Shown one piece after another: positions 31,134 through 40,405 of a stretch of 64,000 nucleotides of DNA. Under the pieces are notes generated by a model. The model ran no database searches and was not told the origin of the DNA. It saw only the letters and a program-made list of their open reading frames with translations. The stretch covers positions 2,108,001-2,172,000 of the forward strand of contig JADJWQ010000001.1 in the NCBI GenBank assembly GCA_016716265.1, written 5' to 3'. This stretch comes from Planctomycetota bacterium. GTDB lineage: Bacteria; Planctomycetota; UBA1135; UBA2386. A program made the position numbers and the translations under genes. Position 1 is the stretch's first letter. Each line of letters begins with the position of its first letter.

Positions 31134-34100
31134 TCAGCGGAGCTCGAGCACGGGCGTGGGCGCGTCCGCGACGGAACGGATCGTGAAGCGCGCCTCGGCC
31201 GTCAAGCCGGTCGTCGTGGTCATCACGGCACGCCATTCCCCGGGCGGCAGCGTGCGGCCGACGTAGTAGCGACGGAAGTCGAGCGCGCTGCTCGGGCGGT
31301 AGGTGTAATCGCCGAACCGCTCGCCATCGAGCTCGTACACGATCGTGAGCTCGCCGAGATCGGCATCGGGGTCGAACCGGACCTCGAACTTCACGGTCGC
31401 TCCCGCCGTCAGTGCGATCTCGATCTGCGCGGGCTCGTCCTCGCGCAGCGTGACCTCGCCGGACCGCGACACCGCCCCGCGGCAGTACAGCGACCACGTG
31501 TATTCGCCGGGCTCGAGATTGCCGACCGCGACCTCGCTGTGGCGGCCGGGCTTGACCGTCGCACCGCGTGAACGACCATCGCGCCGCAGGCTGATCGACG
31601 GCTCGAACTCCTCGGTGCCCGGGCCCCGCCGCAGGACGACGTTCGCGACGGCGACCGCGGAGCTCGTCGTGATCACGCCGACGTCGCGCTGCTCGGCCGC
31701 GGAGAGCTCGAACGGCTCGGCCTCGTGTACCGCCGTGTCACCGTCCATCACGACGAGCCGCAGGCGGCCCGGCTCGACGTGGTCGAAGTGGAAGCGACCC
31801 TCGTCGTCGAGATTGGACGTGTACCAGCTGTTGGTCGCGGTGACGAGCAGCACGGTCGCAGCCTTCGGAATCGTCAGCCGGCCGCCAGCGTCGAGCAGCT
31901 TGCCCCGGACCTCGCCGGGCTCGAGCTCGACCGGCTTGTCGAAGCTCGCACGGATCTCGACCGGGCCCCGGCCCGGCACCACATTGGTCAGCTCGACCGA
32001 CGGCGCATCGCGCGGCTTGTCGAAGACCTGCACGTAGACGTGGTAGAGCGACTCGCTGAGCGACACGAAGCGGAAGCGGCCGTCGTCGTCGGTCACGAGC
32101 GTCGCGCCGATCCGACCATCGACGGTGCGGAGCGAGACGAACTGCCCGGCGAGCGGGTGGCCGTCGCGGTACAGGGCGCGGCCCTCGATCACCAGGCCCT
32201 CGTCGAGCACCGCATTCCACTCGACGTCCGCGCCCGGTGGGACGTCGATCGTCTCGTGCACGTACGGCCGACCGCTGCCGGAGCTCCCGCGGGCGGTCGC
32301 GTCGGGCGCGGCCTGGATCACGAGGTGCACGGCACCGGGTGTCACCTTGCGCACGCGGTAGGTCCCGTCCGCACCGGTGATCGCACCGACGGGTCCGAAC
32401 GCCTCGTCGTAGTCGATCTGGCCACCCTGGACGAAGTCGAGGCCCGGCGGCGCGTCGAACGCGTGGACGCCGATCCCCGCCAGCGGCCCGCCCTGCGCGT
32501 CGACGATGCGGCCGTGGACCTCGGCGGCGGCGGGCATCGGCACCAGCAGCTCGACGGTCTCGCCCGCGACGATGGTCAGCGTCCCGCGCACGATCCCGCG
32601 ACCCGCGGTCGACGCCGACCACGCGAGCTCGCCCGCGACGGTGCCGTCGAGCCCGAACCGGCCCTGCGCGTCGCTCGTCACCGTCCGCAGCCCCCATTGC
32701 TCGTTCACGTGCTCGCCGCGGAAGTCGACGAATCGCGGACGCTTCCCGAACGCGATCCGCACGCCGGCGAGAGCCGCCCCGCTGTCCGCAGCCACCACGC
32801 GGCCCGCGACCCGACCACCGGGTGGCCCCAGCTCGAGCCGGAGCTCCGCGCGGCCGTCCTCGACGGCGACGACGTCGAGGTCGACGAGCGGCGACGGCGC
32901 GTCGAAGCCACCGGCCGGCGCGAGGGCACCGAGCGAACGGCCGTGCGGCACCGCGCGGACGCGGAACCGGCCGTCGGCAGCCGCTGCGCCGATCACCCGT
33001 CCACCGGCCCAGTCGAGGTACATCGTCTGCAGCCAGATCGACGCACCCGGCGCAGGGCTGCCGTCGGCTCGCACGACGACGCCGGTCACGTCGACCCCCG
33101 ACTCGAGTACCAGCTCCTGCTCGCGGAGCCTACCGGCCTCGATGTCGACCTCGACGTCGCCACCGCGATCGGTGCGCACCACGTGGCGGCCAGGGGTCAG
33201 CTCGTCGAAGCGCGCTCGACCCGTCTCGTCGGTCACCGCGGCGGCGAACACGACCCTCGGCAGGCCCGGCATCGCGCGACGCAGTGCGAGGCCGATGCCG
33301 GGCGCGGGGCTGCGGTCGTCCCACAGCACGCGGACCACGAGCGCTCCGGACTCCGCCCGCCCGGGAGCCAGCGGGTTCCCACCGTCCGGCGAGGCCAGGA
33401 CCGCCTCGCGCGCAGGCGCCGCCGCGGGGGTCCGGTCGCGGACGTCCGGGGCCGACGCATCCGTCACCCGCAACCGACCGTCCTCGGCCCGGTCTCCGGG
33501 ACCCGGCTCACCCGACCCGCGCAGGACCGACCAGCCGATCGCCAGGGCAGCGATCACGACCAGGGCGACGGTGCACAGACGGAGAACGGCGGTCTTCATC
33601 AGCAGGCTCCCGATGGCGAACGACCCGGAGGCGACGACGGGGGTGGCGGTCGGTGCCACGGTGCCCGTCAGCCCTGCCGCGACCTCCCCGGCGCCGGGCA
33701 GCGCGAACCACGACAACGGCATCAGCCAGGCACGGCGATCATCGCCGTGCTCGGCGTCGAGGCGCTCGCGCAGCATCGCGAGCGCCCGGTGCAGACGCGT
33801 CTTGATCGTCTTGACCGGCACGCCGGTCCGCGCCGCGATCTCGCGCGGCGGCAGTCCCTCGAAGTAGCGCTGCCAGATCACCGCGCGGTATGGCTCGGGC
33901 AGCGCGCGGGCCGCCTCGAGCACCGCGAGTTGCAGGTCGAGCCCGGCCGCCGCGACCGATCGCACGTGACACTCCGAACCGAGCGGCTGCTCGAGCCGCG
34001 AGCGCCGCGAGCGCGCGCGGAACGAGTCGGTCGCGAGGCCGCGCACGACCCGGCGTAGCCAGGTGCGGAGCGCCCCGACGCAGCGGGGCGGCCGCTCCAG

Positions 34101-34217
34101 CGCCAGCACCCACGCGTCCTGGGCGACGTCCTCCGCGTCGTCCGCGTCGGCGACCAGCCGCCGCGCGAGGCGACGCAGCGCGACGGCCTGCCGGTCGAGG
34201 TCTTCGGGTGTGAGCAT
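31134..34217 (-). CDS. ECF sigma factor fused to a transmembrane segment and carboxypeptidase-regulatory-like repeats
   Basis: 1027 residues in one uninterrupted frame. Residues 12-75 match sigma-70 region 2 (D-A-E-D-V-A-Q-D-A-W...T-W-L-R-R-V-V-R-G) and 105-152 region 4 (L-P-E-P-Y-R-A-V-I-W-Q-R-Y-F-E-G, then I-A-A-R-T-G-V-P-V-K-T-I-K-T-R-L-H-R-A). A single hydrophobic segment is at 209-232. The remaining 790 residues are beta-sandwich repeats with G-x-V-x-D-x-x-G-x-P-L-A-G-type openings and D-D-D-G-R-F-R-F-type turns, like carboxypeptidase regulatory (CNA-B-like) domains, probably outside the membrane. ECF factors with C-terminal extensions are known in Planctomycetota. Such an architecture suggests a factor that senses or is held at the membrane. 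No separate anti-sigma gene is adjacent. Confidence 0.8.
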   Translation of the reverse strand: MLTPEDLDRQAVALRRLARRLVADADDAEDVAQDAWVLALERPPRCVGALRTWLRRVVRGLATDSFRARSRRSRLEQPLGSECHVRSVAAAGLDLQLAVLEAARALPEPYRAVIWQRYFEGLPPREIAARTGVPVKTIKTRLHRALAMLRERLDAEHGDDRRAWLMPLSWFALPGAGEVAAGLTGTVAPTATPVVASGSFAIGSLLMKTAVLRLCTVALVVIAALAIGWSVLRGSGEPGPGDRAEDGRLRVTDASAPDVRDRTPAAAPAREAVLASPDGGNPLAPGRAESGALVVRVLWDDRSPAPGIGLALRRAMPGLPRVVFAAAVTDETGRARFDELTPGRHVVRTDRGGDVEVDIEAGRLREQELVLESGVDVTGVVVRADGSPAPGASIWLQTMYLDWAGGRVIGAAAADGRFRVRAVPHGRSLGALAPAGGFDAPSPLVDLDVVAVEDGRAELRLELGPPGGRVAGRVVAADSGAALAGVRIAFGKRPRFVDFRGEHVNEQWGLRTVTSDAQGRFGLDGTVAGELAWSASTAGRGIVRGTLTIVAGETVELLVPMPAAAEVHGRIVDAQGGPLAGIGVHAFDAPPGLDFVQGGQIDYDEAFGPVGAITGADGTYRVRKVTPGAVHLVIQAAPDATARGSSGSGRPYVHETIDVPPGADVEWNAVLDEGLVIEGRALYRDGHPLAGQFVSLRTVDGRIGATLVTDDDGRFRFVSLSESLYHVYVQVFDKPRDAPSVELTNVVPGRGPVEIRASFDKPVELEPGEVRGKLLDAGGRLTIPKAATVLLVTATNSWYTSNLDDEGRFHFDHVEPGRLRLVVMDGDTAVHEAEPFELSAAEQRDVGVITTSSAVAVANVVLRRGPGTEEFEPSISLRRDGRSRGATVKPGRHSEVAVGNLEPGEYTWSLYCRGAVSRSGEVTLREDEPAQIEIALTAGATVKFEVRFDPDADLGELTIVYELDGERFGDYTYRPSSALDFRRYYVGRTLPPGEWRAVMTTTTGLTAEARFTIRSVADAPTPVLELR

Positions 34218-34581
34218 CGCGGGATCGGGACCACCAGCGAGAGTCGATCGCGGTGCGGAATCGACCTCACGGAATCCCGGCGATCATCCGCGCTGGCGCA
34301 CCCCTCGGGGCTCTCGCGGCTGGCCGATCTGCAGAGCACCCGCCTGCGCGATCGGTCGACCGGAAGCCGGGCCGCCATCGACCGCTCGGCGGTCGCGCGC
34401 AACCTGCCTGGCCGGTCCGCTCGGACAACCTCGGCGGAGGATTCCGGGAACTCCGTTGCTCGCCCGGACACCGACCGCAGGGGTGTCCGCGAGAATGTCG
34501 GCTTCGCGCGGGCTCCCGGCATGGCCGCGCGGTCCGCTGCGCACCGCGCCGCCGCACTCCCCTCTCCCGCTCGAGATTCCC
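34218..34581. other. 364-base divergent intergenic region
   Basis: No convincing gene on either strand; the short open frames overlap and have no family features. It must hold promoters for the sigma-fusion gene and the VCBS protein. A short inverted repeat GTCGAT...ATCGAC near 34243-34265 is the only structure I see. Confidence 0.5.
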
Positions 34582-37131
34582 ATGTCGCCCGCGAAGCTCG
34601 TCCGTCCGCTCGCTCCGCTCGCCCTTCTCACCGCGACGGTGACCGCACAGCAGTTCGTCGAGCTCGGTGTCGAGGGCCGCGTCCCGTTCGTGCATCGCTT
34701 CGCGACGCTCGCTGCGATCGGTGACATCGACGCGGACGGCGACGGGGACATCCTGCTGTCGCTCGACCAGACGGTCGTCGTGCTGCGCAATGACGGACTC
34801 GGGAACTTCGAGGAGCTACCCGGCAATGGTGGTATCACGACGCCGAACCTCCGCTACGCGACGTTCGCCGACCTCGACGGCGACGGCGACCAGGACCTCG
34901 TCACGGGCAACAGCCGCATGGAGCTGTTCGCCAACGACGGGACCGGGCGGTTCACGGCCGTCCCGGGTGCGTTCCCGGCCGCGTTCGTGTTCGACATGGC
35001 GCCGCTGCAGGTGCGCGACTTCGATCGGGACGGCGACCTCGACATCTATGCGGCGACCGGGGTCGTGCACCTGCTGCTCAGGAACGACGGGGGCCTGCGA
35101 TTCACGGACGTCGCTCCCACCGCACTGCCGGTCCAGGCCGGGGTCTGGGGCAGTGCGGGGGACTTCGACCGCGATGGGGCCGACGACCTGCTCGTCGTCC
35201 AGGGCGGCGGCCTGCTCCAGCTACGGAACGACGGCGGCGGCTCGTTCACGGACGTCACCGCGACGACCCTGCCCGCGGTCCCCGCACGCCGCGTTGCGGT
35301 CGCGGACCTCGACGCCGACGGCGACCTCGACGCAGTGGTCGCCGGGACGACGGCCGCGCAGCTCGCGGTCCTGCTCAACGACGGCGCCGGGACGTTCGCG
35401 CCAGGACCGGCGCTCCCCGCGCTGCCCGGTGTCGCGCAGGCGATCGACATCGCCGACTTCGAGGCGGACGGGGACCTCGACCTGCTGCTGCGGACCGGCA
35501 ATGCGCCAGCACCGTGGACGCTCCTGGCGAACCAGGGTAGCGCGAGCTTCGCCGACATCAGTGCCACCGCGATCGCGCCGGTCGCGTTCACGCCGTTCTC
35601 CGTGGCCGTCGGCGACCTCGACGGCGACGGCACTCCCGACCTGTACTCCGCCAACCGCGACGGGAGCAGCGGCAAGCTGCTGCTCGGAGACGCACCGGGG
35701 GTCCTCCGCGACGCTTCCAGACCGCGTGTCGCCTGGAAGCGCACCGGAGAGTCCGAGAGCGCGTTCGGCGACCTCGACGCGGACGGCGACCCGGACCTGG
35801 TGCTCGCCCTCGCCCCGGCGTTGGAGATCCATCTCAACGACGGCGCCGGGAACTTCGTCGAGGCGACCGCGGCACTCGCACCGGCGACGAACGGCGCCGC
35901 ATTCGACGTCGCGCTGGTCGACACCGATGGCGACGGCGATCTCGACCTCCTGCGGGCCCCGGCCGGGCTGTGGAGCAACGACGGCACCGGGCGGTTCTCG
36001 GATCTGACCGCGACCAATCTGCCGGCTGCCGTCGTGGGCACCGGCTCGGATCTCGAGGCCGGCGACCTCGACGGGGACGGCGACCTCGACGCCTTCGTCT
36101 GGAAGGACGATGGCTCGACTCCGAGCGCGCTCCTCGTCAACGACGGCACCGGCACCTTCACCGACGAGCTGGCGTCGCGCGTCCCCCCGATCTCGTTCCC
36201 GATCGCCGACGTGCACCTGTTCGACCTGGACGCCGATGGTGATCTCGACATCGTCGCGCACAGCCGCTGGCAGCTCCGGGTGTGGATCCTCACATTGATC
36301 AACGACGGAACCGGCCATTTCATCGACGAGACGGCGACCCGCATCCCGAGCATCCCCGCAGCGATCGAGTCCGGCCAGGTCATCGACTTCGACACCGATG
36401 GTGATCCGGACCTCGTGCTGTGTCTCGACGGTATCCAGGGACTCGCACTCGCGAACGACGGCGCAGGCCATTTCGCGGTGCGTCCCGGGGTGTTCAACCC
36501 GACGCGGTCCGTGCTGCGGAATCTCGAGGCCGCGGACATCGATGACGACGGCGACGCGGACCTGGTCGGCAATGGCCAGCGGATCTTCCCGGGCACGCCG
36601 CTGATCGTGTACGTCAACCGCGGCGGGATCCTCGTCGACGAGACCCTGGCGCGCCGCCCGCAGGACGAGGTCGCGCCCATCTACGATCTGACGTTCGCCG
36701 ACGTCGACCTCGACGGCGATCCGGACCTGATGATCTGCTCCGGCTACGGGCGCCGGTTGTACGTCAATCGCCACCGCCAGCTCACCAGCCCGCACGAGGC
36801 GCTGCTCGGCAATGCGCTGCCGATCGACTTCCACGCCGCTCCCCGCTACGCGCCCACCGCGGCAATCGCGTGGCTGCTGCTGAACTTCCTGCCGGCGCCG
36901 CGACCGATCCCCATCCAGTTCGGCACCGTGCTGGTCGAGCCGGGCGGCCTGATCCTCGTCGGCCAGACCAGCGTGCCGGCCCCGCTCGGGCAGGCGACGA
37001 CCGCCGTGCCGATCCCGAACGCCGCCGGGTTGCGCGGCCTGCCGCTCTACTTCCAGTCGCTGATCGTCGATGCGACCAATCCGGGCATCGGCCAGCGCCT
37101 CACCGGGCTCGCGGTCGACGTCATCCGCTGA
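34582..37131 (+). CDS. Secreted VCBS/FG-GAP-repeat protein
   Basis: 849 residues with a signal peptide (residues 1-21 ending in V-T-A-Q). I count 14 calcium-loop motifs of D-x-D-x-D-G-D-x-D type (for example D-I-D-A-D-G-D-G-D, D-L-D-G-D-G-D-Q-D, D-F-D-R-D-G-D-L-D), spaced about 50 residues apart, each with L-L-x-N-D-G-x-G-x-F strands between. These repeats build beta-propeller blades. The last 110 residues (from about L-L-G-N-A-L-P-I-D-F) are a non-repeat domain of the type shared by secreted proteins in this window. Probable role: surface protein; ligand unknown. Confidence 0.82.
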   Translation: MSPAKLVRPLAPLALLTATVTAQQFVELGVEGRVPFVHRFATLAAIGDIDADGDGDILLSLDQTVVVLRNDGLGNFEELPGNGGITTPNLRYATFADLDGDGDQDLVTGNSRMELFANDGTGRFTAVPGAFPAAFVFDMAPLQVRDFDRDGDLDIYAATGVVHLLLRNDGGLRFTDVAPTALPVQAGVWGSAGDFDRDGADDLLVVQGGGLLQLRNDGGGSFTDVTATTLPAVPARRVAVADLDADGDLDAVVAGTTAAQLAVLLNDGAGTFAPGPALPALPGVAQAIDIADFEADGDLDLLLRTGNAPAPWTLLANQGSASFADISATAIAPVAFTPFSVAVGDLDGDGTPDLYSANRDGSSGKLLLGDAPGVLRDASRPRVAWKRTGESESAFGDLDADGDPDLVLALAPALEIHLNDGAGNFVEATAALAPATNGAAFDVALVDTDGDGDLDLLRAPAGLWSNDGTGRFSDLTATNLPAAVVGTGSDLEAGDLDGDGDLDAFVWKDDGSTPSALLVNDGTGTFTDELASRVPPISFPIADVHLFDLDADGDLDIVAHSRWQLRVWILTLINDGTGHFIDETATRIPSIPAAIESGQVIDFDTDGDPDLVLCLDGIQGLALANDGAGHFAVRPGVFNPTRSVLRNLEAADIDDDGDADLVGNGQRIFPGTPLIVYVNRGGILVDETLARRPQDEVAPIYDLTFADVDLDGDPDLMICSGYGRRLYVNRHRQLTSPHEALLGNALPIDFHAAPRYAPTAAIAWLLLNFLPAPRPIPIQFGTVLVEPGGLILVGQTSVPAPLGQATTAVPIPNAAGLRGLPLYFQSLIVDATNPGIGQRLTGLAVDVIR

Positions 37132-37136
37132 CCGCG

Positions 37137-37175
37137 GGCCCGGCAGGCCGCTGTGCCGCGAACCTCGGCCGGGCC
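37137..37175. terminator. Weak hairpin between two convergent secreted-protein genes
   Basis: GGCCCGGC at 37137-37144 and GCCGGGCC at 37168-37175 are reverse complements with a 23-base loop. It may end transcription in both directions; there is no T tract. Confidence 0.25.
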
Positions 37176-37179
37176 GGGC

Positions 37180-40100
37180 TCAGCGGCCGAGCGTCAGCAG
37201 GACGCCGTTCGTCAGGTCCGCGCCGAGCGCCGCGTCGGTCGGGCCGACGGCCGCCTGGACCGCGAGCTCGAGGCCGGTGAGCAGCGGGTCGGCGGGGATG
37301 TCGAGCCCCACCGCGAACCGCTCGGCCCGGATCGGCAGCGGCGGCAGATCGACGAAGGTGGCGATGTCGACCTCGAACGTGCAGGCGCCAGCAGCCGGGA
37401 ATGCGACCGGCAGCAGCGGCGCGACGCTGAGCAGGATCACCGCAGCCTGGCCGACGCTCGATCGGCCGCTCAGCTCGCAGCGCGCGCCGAGCGCCGGGAC
37501 GCTCACGGCCTCGAGCGACGCGGCCCTGCCGGCGCCGCCACAGCCCACACCGGCTGCCTCGCTCATCGCGCCGACGTCGATCACGTGCGGCTCCTCGCCG
37601 ATCCCGAGGCGCTGGATCGGCACGTAGAGCAGGCCACCGTGGGCCGCCGCCACCCGCGTGGCGTTCGTCCCGAGGCGATCGGTGCCGTAGCGGACCGTGC
37701 CGACCTGCGTGCCGTCCGTCACCCACAGCTCCTCGCGCGTGGTCGCGTCGTCGACCACCGCCACCAGCATCTGCCGATCGCCGGCAGCGACGAGCTTCTC
37801 CGTCGGGCGATTGCGCGCGGGGAAGCGGATCTCGGTGGTGCCCGCCGCGGTACCGTCGGTGGCCAGCAGGAACCGCCCGCCAGGGTCGCCCGCGACCGCG
37901 AGCAGCCGATCACCCAAGGCGCGGTAGCCGCCCCCCGAGCTGGCGGGGAAGACGGTCCCCGACAGTGGCACCGGCTCGGGCCCGACCGCGATGTCGCGAA
38001 CCACGAACAGCCCGGCGGACGTCCCGACGAACAGGCGGTCGCGGACCCGGGTCATCGCATACACATTGGTGCGATCGGGACCGGGGACCATGGTCCCGAC
38101 GCGAGTGGTCCCCGCCGCGGTGCCGTCCGTGGCGAACAGCTCGGTGCCTTCGACGGGGTCGACGCCGGCGAACCACAGGCGATCGGCGAAGACGACCGGA
38201 GCGAAATCGAGCAGGAAGGCGAGGGGCACGCTGGCGGCGAGCGTGGTGCCCTGGACCGTGCCGTCGGTGCTCCAGATCTCGCCGAGGATCGTGCTCGAAC
38301 TGGAGCGCGCGGTCAGCGCGACGACCCGGTCGCCGAGACGCTCCAGGCGCCCGACCACGCGGGTGAGCCCCGTGCCGATCAGCCGCTGCGCGGTCCGTCC
38401 ATCCCATGCGAACAACGCGGTCGGGACCTGGGCATCGGCCGCGTGCAGGATCAGGCGGTCGCCGAGCACGATCGGGTCGGCCCACAAGCCGTGCGCCGGG
38501 CCCGGTGCGAACTCCGCGACGAGCGCCGTCCCCGCCGCGGTCCCGTCGGTGACGTAGAGCTCGTCGCCGCTGTCTGCGGTCCGCCCGCGGAACGCGAGCC
38601 GATCGCCGAACGGGACGAGCCGGTCCGCGACGTCGACGCCGCCGGCGATCTTGCGCGTGTTCGCCGGCGTGCCGTCGGTCTGCCACAGCGCGGGCCCGTA
38701 TGCGTCTTCGGCCGCGAACAGCACGCGGTCCTTGTAGCGCGTGAAGGCGTGGGCGTCGGAGGACGCGTTGGAAGAGGGCCCTGGCGGCGCCGTGTTCAGG
38801 TCGCGCAGCAGCACCGTGCCCGCCGCCGAGCCATCGGTGATCCACGGCTCCCCACCGGTCGCGAACTCGAACGACGGGAACAGGACCCGCCCGGACACCA
38901 CCACGGTCTGCAGCCGATCGGCCGTACGGTACGGACCCAGGTCGGTCGCGGCGAGCCGGGCGACGTCGATCGACCACAGTCGGTCGGCGCGCGGCAGGAA
39001 CAGCCGGTCGCCGAGGCGGACTCGTCGTGACACGACCCCGTTTCCGACCATCGTGTCGAACGGCAACGCGCCGGTGACGACCGCCGAGGCTGCCGCAGCG
39101 TCGACGCGCAGCAGGTCGGACGTGCCGTCACCACGGCCACGGAGCACCCACAGTGCATCGCGCGCCTCACCGAGGAACGCGAGCCGCGGGATGCCGGGCG
39201 AGGCGGGGATCGCGACGGAGCGGCTGCCGGCAGCCGTCCCGTCGGTGGCGAGCAGCGATGCACCGTCCGAGCCGGCGAAGTAGGCTTCGCCGCCGAACGC
39301 GATCGCCCCCAGCAACGCGGTCGCCACCGAGATCGACGTGGCGATCACGGCGGTGCCGGCGGCCGTGCCATCGCTCGACCAGATGTCGCTCTCGATCCCG
39401 CCGAAGCGGAGGGCGGCGAACACGACGCGGCCGCTCGCGGTCACTGCCGACCGACTGAACACCGTCGTCGGCAGTCCGGCGTAGAGCACCGCGACCTGTG
39501 CGGTGCCGGCGACCGTGCCGTCGGTCCGCCACCACACCGAGTCGCTGCCGTTCGTCGCCAGGAAGTCGAGGACCGGCCGGCCCCCGCCGTCGTCGTGCAC
39601 GATCGCGACACTCAGCAGCGACGCGTCGACCGCGTAGCCGGCGCCCGGCGCGATGTCCGCGAGCTGGAGCGTCCCGGCCGCCGTGCCGTCCGTCACCCAT
39701 GGCTCGAAGCCGTCGCCGGCCGCATTGCAGAAGAACACCAGCCGGCTGCCGACGGCGAACGCACCACGCACGACGACGCCGTCCGCGCCGGGCCCGAGCT
39801 CGGCGACCTGCCGCGTGCCGGCCGCCGTGCCGTCGGTCACCCACGGCTCGCGGCCATGGGTGCCGTCGTCGGCGAAGAAGTACAGGCGATCACCCACGGC
39901 GGTCAGGAACTCCGGATCGGAGCCCGCGGCGCCCGGCGCGATGTCCGCGGCCAGCATCGTCGTCTGCGGGCTGCCGAGCGACCGGAACAGCTCGCGGCCG
40001 GCGCTGCCATCGGTGGCAGCGAACCAGGCGACACCGCCGAGCGTGGCGAAGCCGCCGGGCGACGAGCTGGCATTCGCGCTGTTCGCGCCGTTGAGGTCGC

Positions 40101-40203
40101 CGAGCAGGATCGGTGGGGGCAGGGGCGGCGACTGCGCCGCGAGCGCCGTCGCGAGCGCGAGCACGCTCGCGAGTGCTGGAATGGTGATGGTCCGAGCGGA
40201 CAT
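37180..40203 (-). CDS. Secreted ELWxxDGT-repeat protein
   Basis: 1007 residues. Signal peptide about 1-23 (ending A-L-A-A-Q). I count 12 copies of a W/L-x-T-D-G-T-x-x-G-T motif (for example W-V-T-D-G-T-A-A-G-T-R-Q-V, L-F-A-T-D-G-T-A-A-G-T-T-R-V), the ELWxxDGT repeat known from bacterial secreted proteins and likely a beta-propeller. The last 120 residues (from about A-A-G-V-G-C-G-G-A-G) form the C-terminal domain also seen in the neighbouring VCBS protein, with Cys pairs. No enzyme motif. Convergent with the VCBS protein; the two share architecture. Confidence 0.82.
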   Translation of the reverse strand: MSARTITIPALASVLALATALAAQSPPLPPPILLGDLNGANSANASSSPGGFATLGGVAWFAATDGSAGRELFRSLGSPQTTMLAADIAPGAAGSDPEFLTAVGDRLYFFADDGTHGREPWVTDGTAAGTRQVAELGPGADGVVVRGAFAVGSRLVFFCNAAGDGFEPWVTDGTAAGTLQLADIAPGAGYAVDASLLSVAIVHDDGGGRPVLDFLATNGSDSVWWRTDGTVAGTAQVAVLYAGLPTTVFSRSAVTASGRVVFAALRFGGIESDIWSSDGTAAGTAVIATSISVATALLGAIAFGGEAYFAGSDGASLLATDGTAAGSRSVAIPASPGIPRLAFLGEARDALWVLRGRGDGTSDLLRVDAAAASAVVTGALPFDTMVGNGVVSRRVRLGDRLFLPRADRLWSIDVARLAATDLGPYRTADRLQTVVVSGRVLFPSFEFATGGEPWITDGSAAGTVLLRDLNTAPPGPSSNASSDAHAFTRYKDRVLFAAEDAYGPALWQTDGTPANTRKIAGGVDVADRLVPFGDRLAFRGRTADSGDELYVTDGTAAGTALVAEFAPGPAHGLWADPIVLGDRLILHAADAQVPTALFAWDGRTAQRLIGTGLTRVVGRLERLGDRVVALTARSSSSTILGEIWSTDGTVQGTTLAASVPLAFLLDFAPVVFADRLWFAGVDPVEGTELFATDGTAAGTTRVGTMVPGPDRTNVYAMTRVRDRLFVGTSAGLFVVRDIAVGPEPVPLSGTVFPASSGGGYRALGDRLLAVAGDPGGRFLLATDGTAAGTTEIRFPARNRPTEKLVAAGDRQMLVAVVDDATTREELWVTDGTQVGTVRYGTDRLGTNATRVAAAHGGLLYVPIQRLGIGEEPHVIDVGAMSEAAGVGCGGAGRAASLEAVSVPALGARCELSGRSSVGQAAVILLSVAPLLPVAFPAAGACTFEVDIATFVDLPPLPIRAERFAVGLDIPADPLLTGLELAVQAAVGPTDAALGADLTNGVLLTLGR

Positions 40204-40340
40204 GTAGGCTCCCGTTGACGAGGGACTTCCGCGCGTTCAGGAGAGGCGCCGGTGATAGCCCCAGCGACGCGAGGGTAACCAGTTCCCCGGGCGGCGCCGG
40301 CCCCATCGGAGCATCGACCCAGTGGCCTGCCCGGGAAACG

Positions 40341-40370
40341 TTGGACCCGCCCCCGACGCACGCCGATAAC
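40341..40370 (+). promoter_or_regulatory. Promoter candidate for the POT-like transporter
   Basis: TTGGAC, 18 bases, GATAAC, ending 35 bases before the GTG start at 40406. Moderate match by eye. Confidence 0.3.
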
Positions 40371-40405
40371 GGCGGTCCAACCAACCGCGGACGCCGAGGT
40401 CACCC

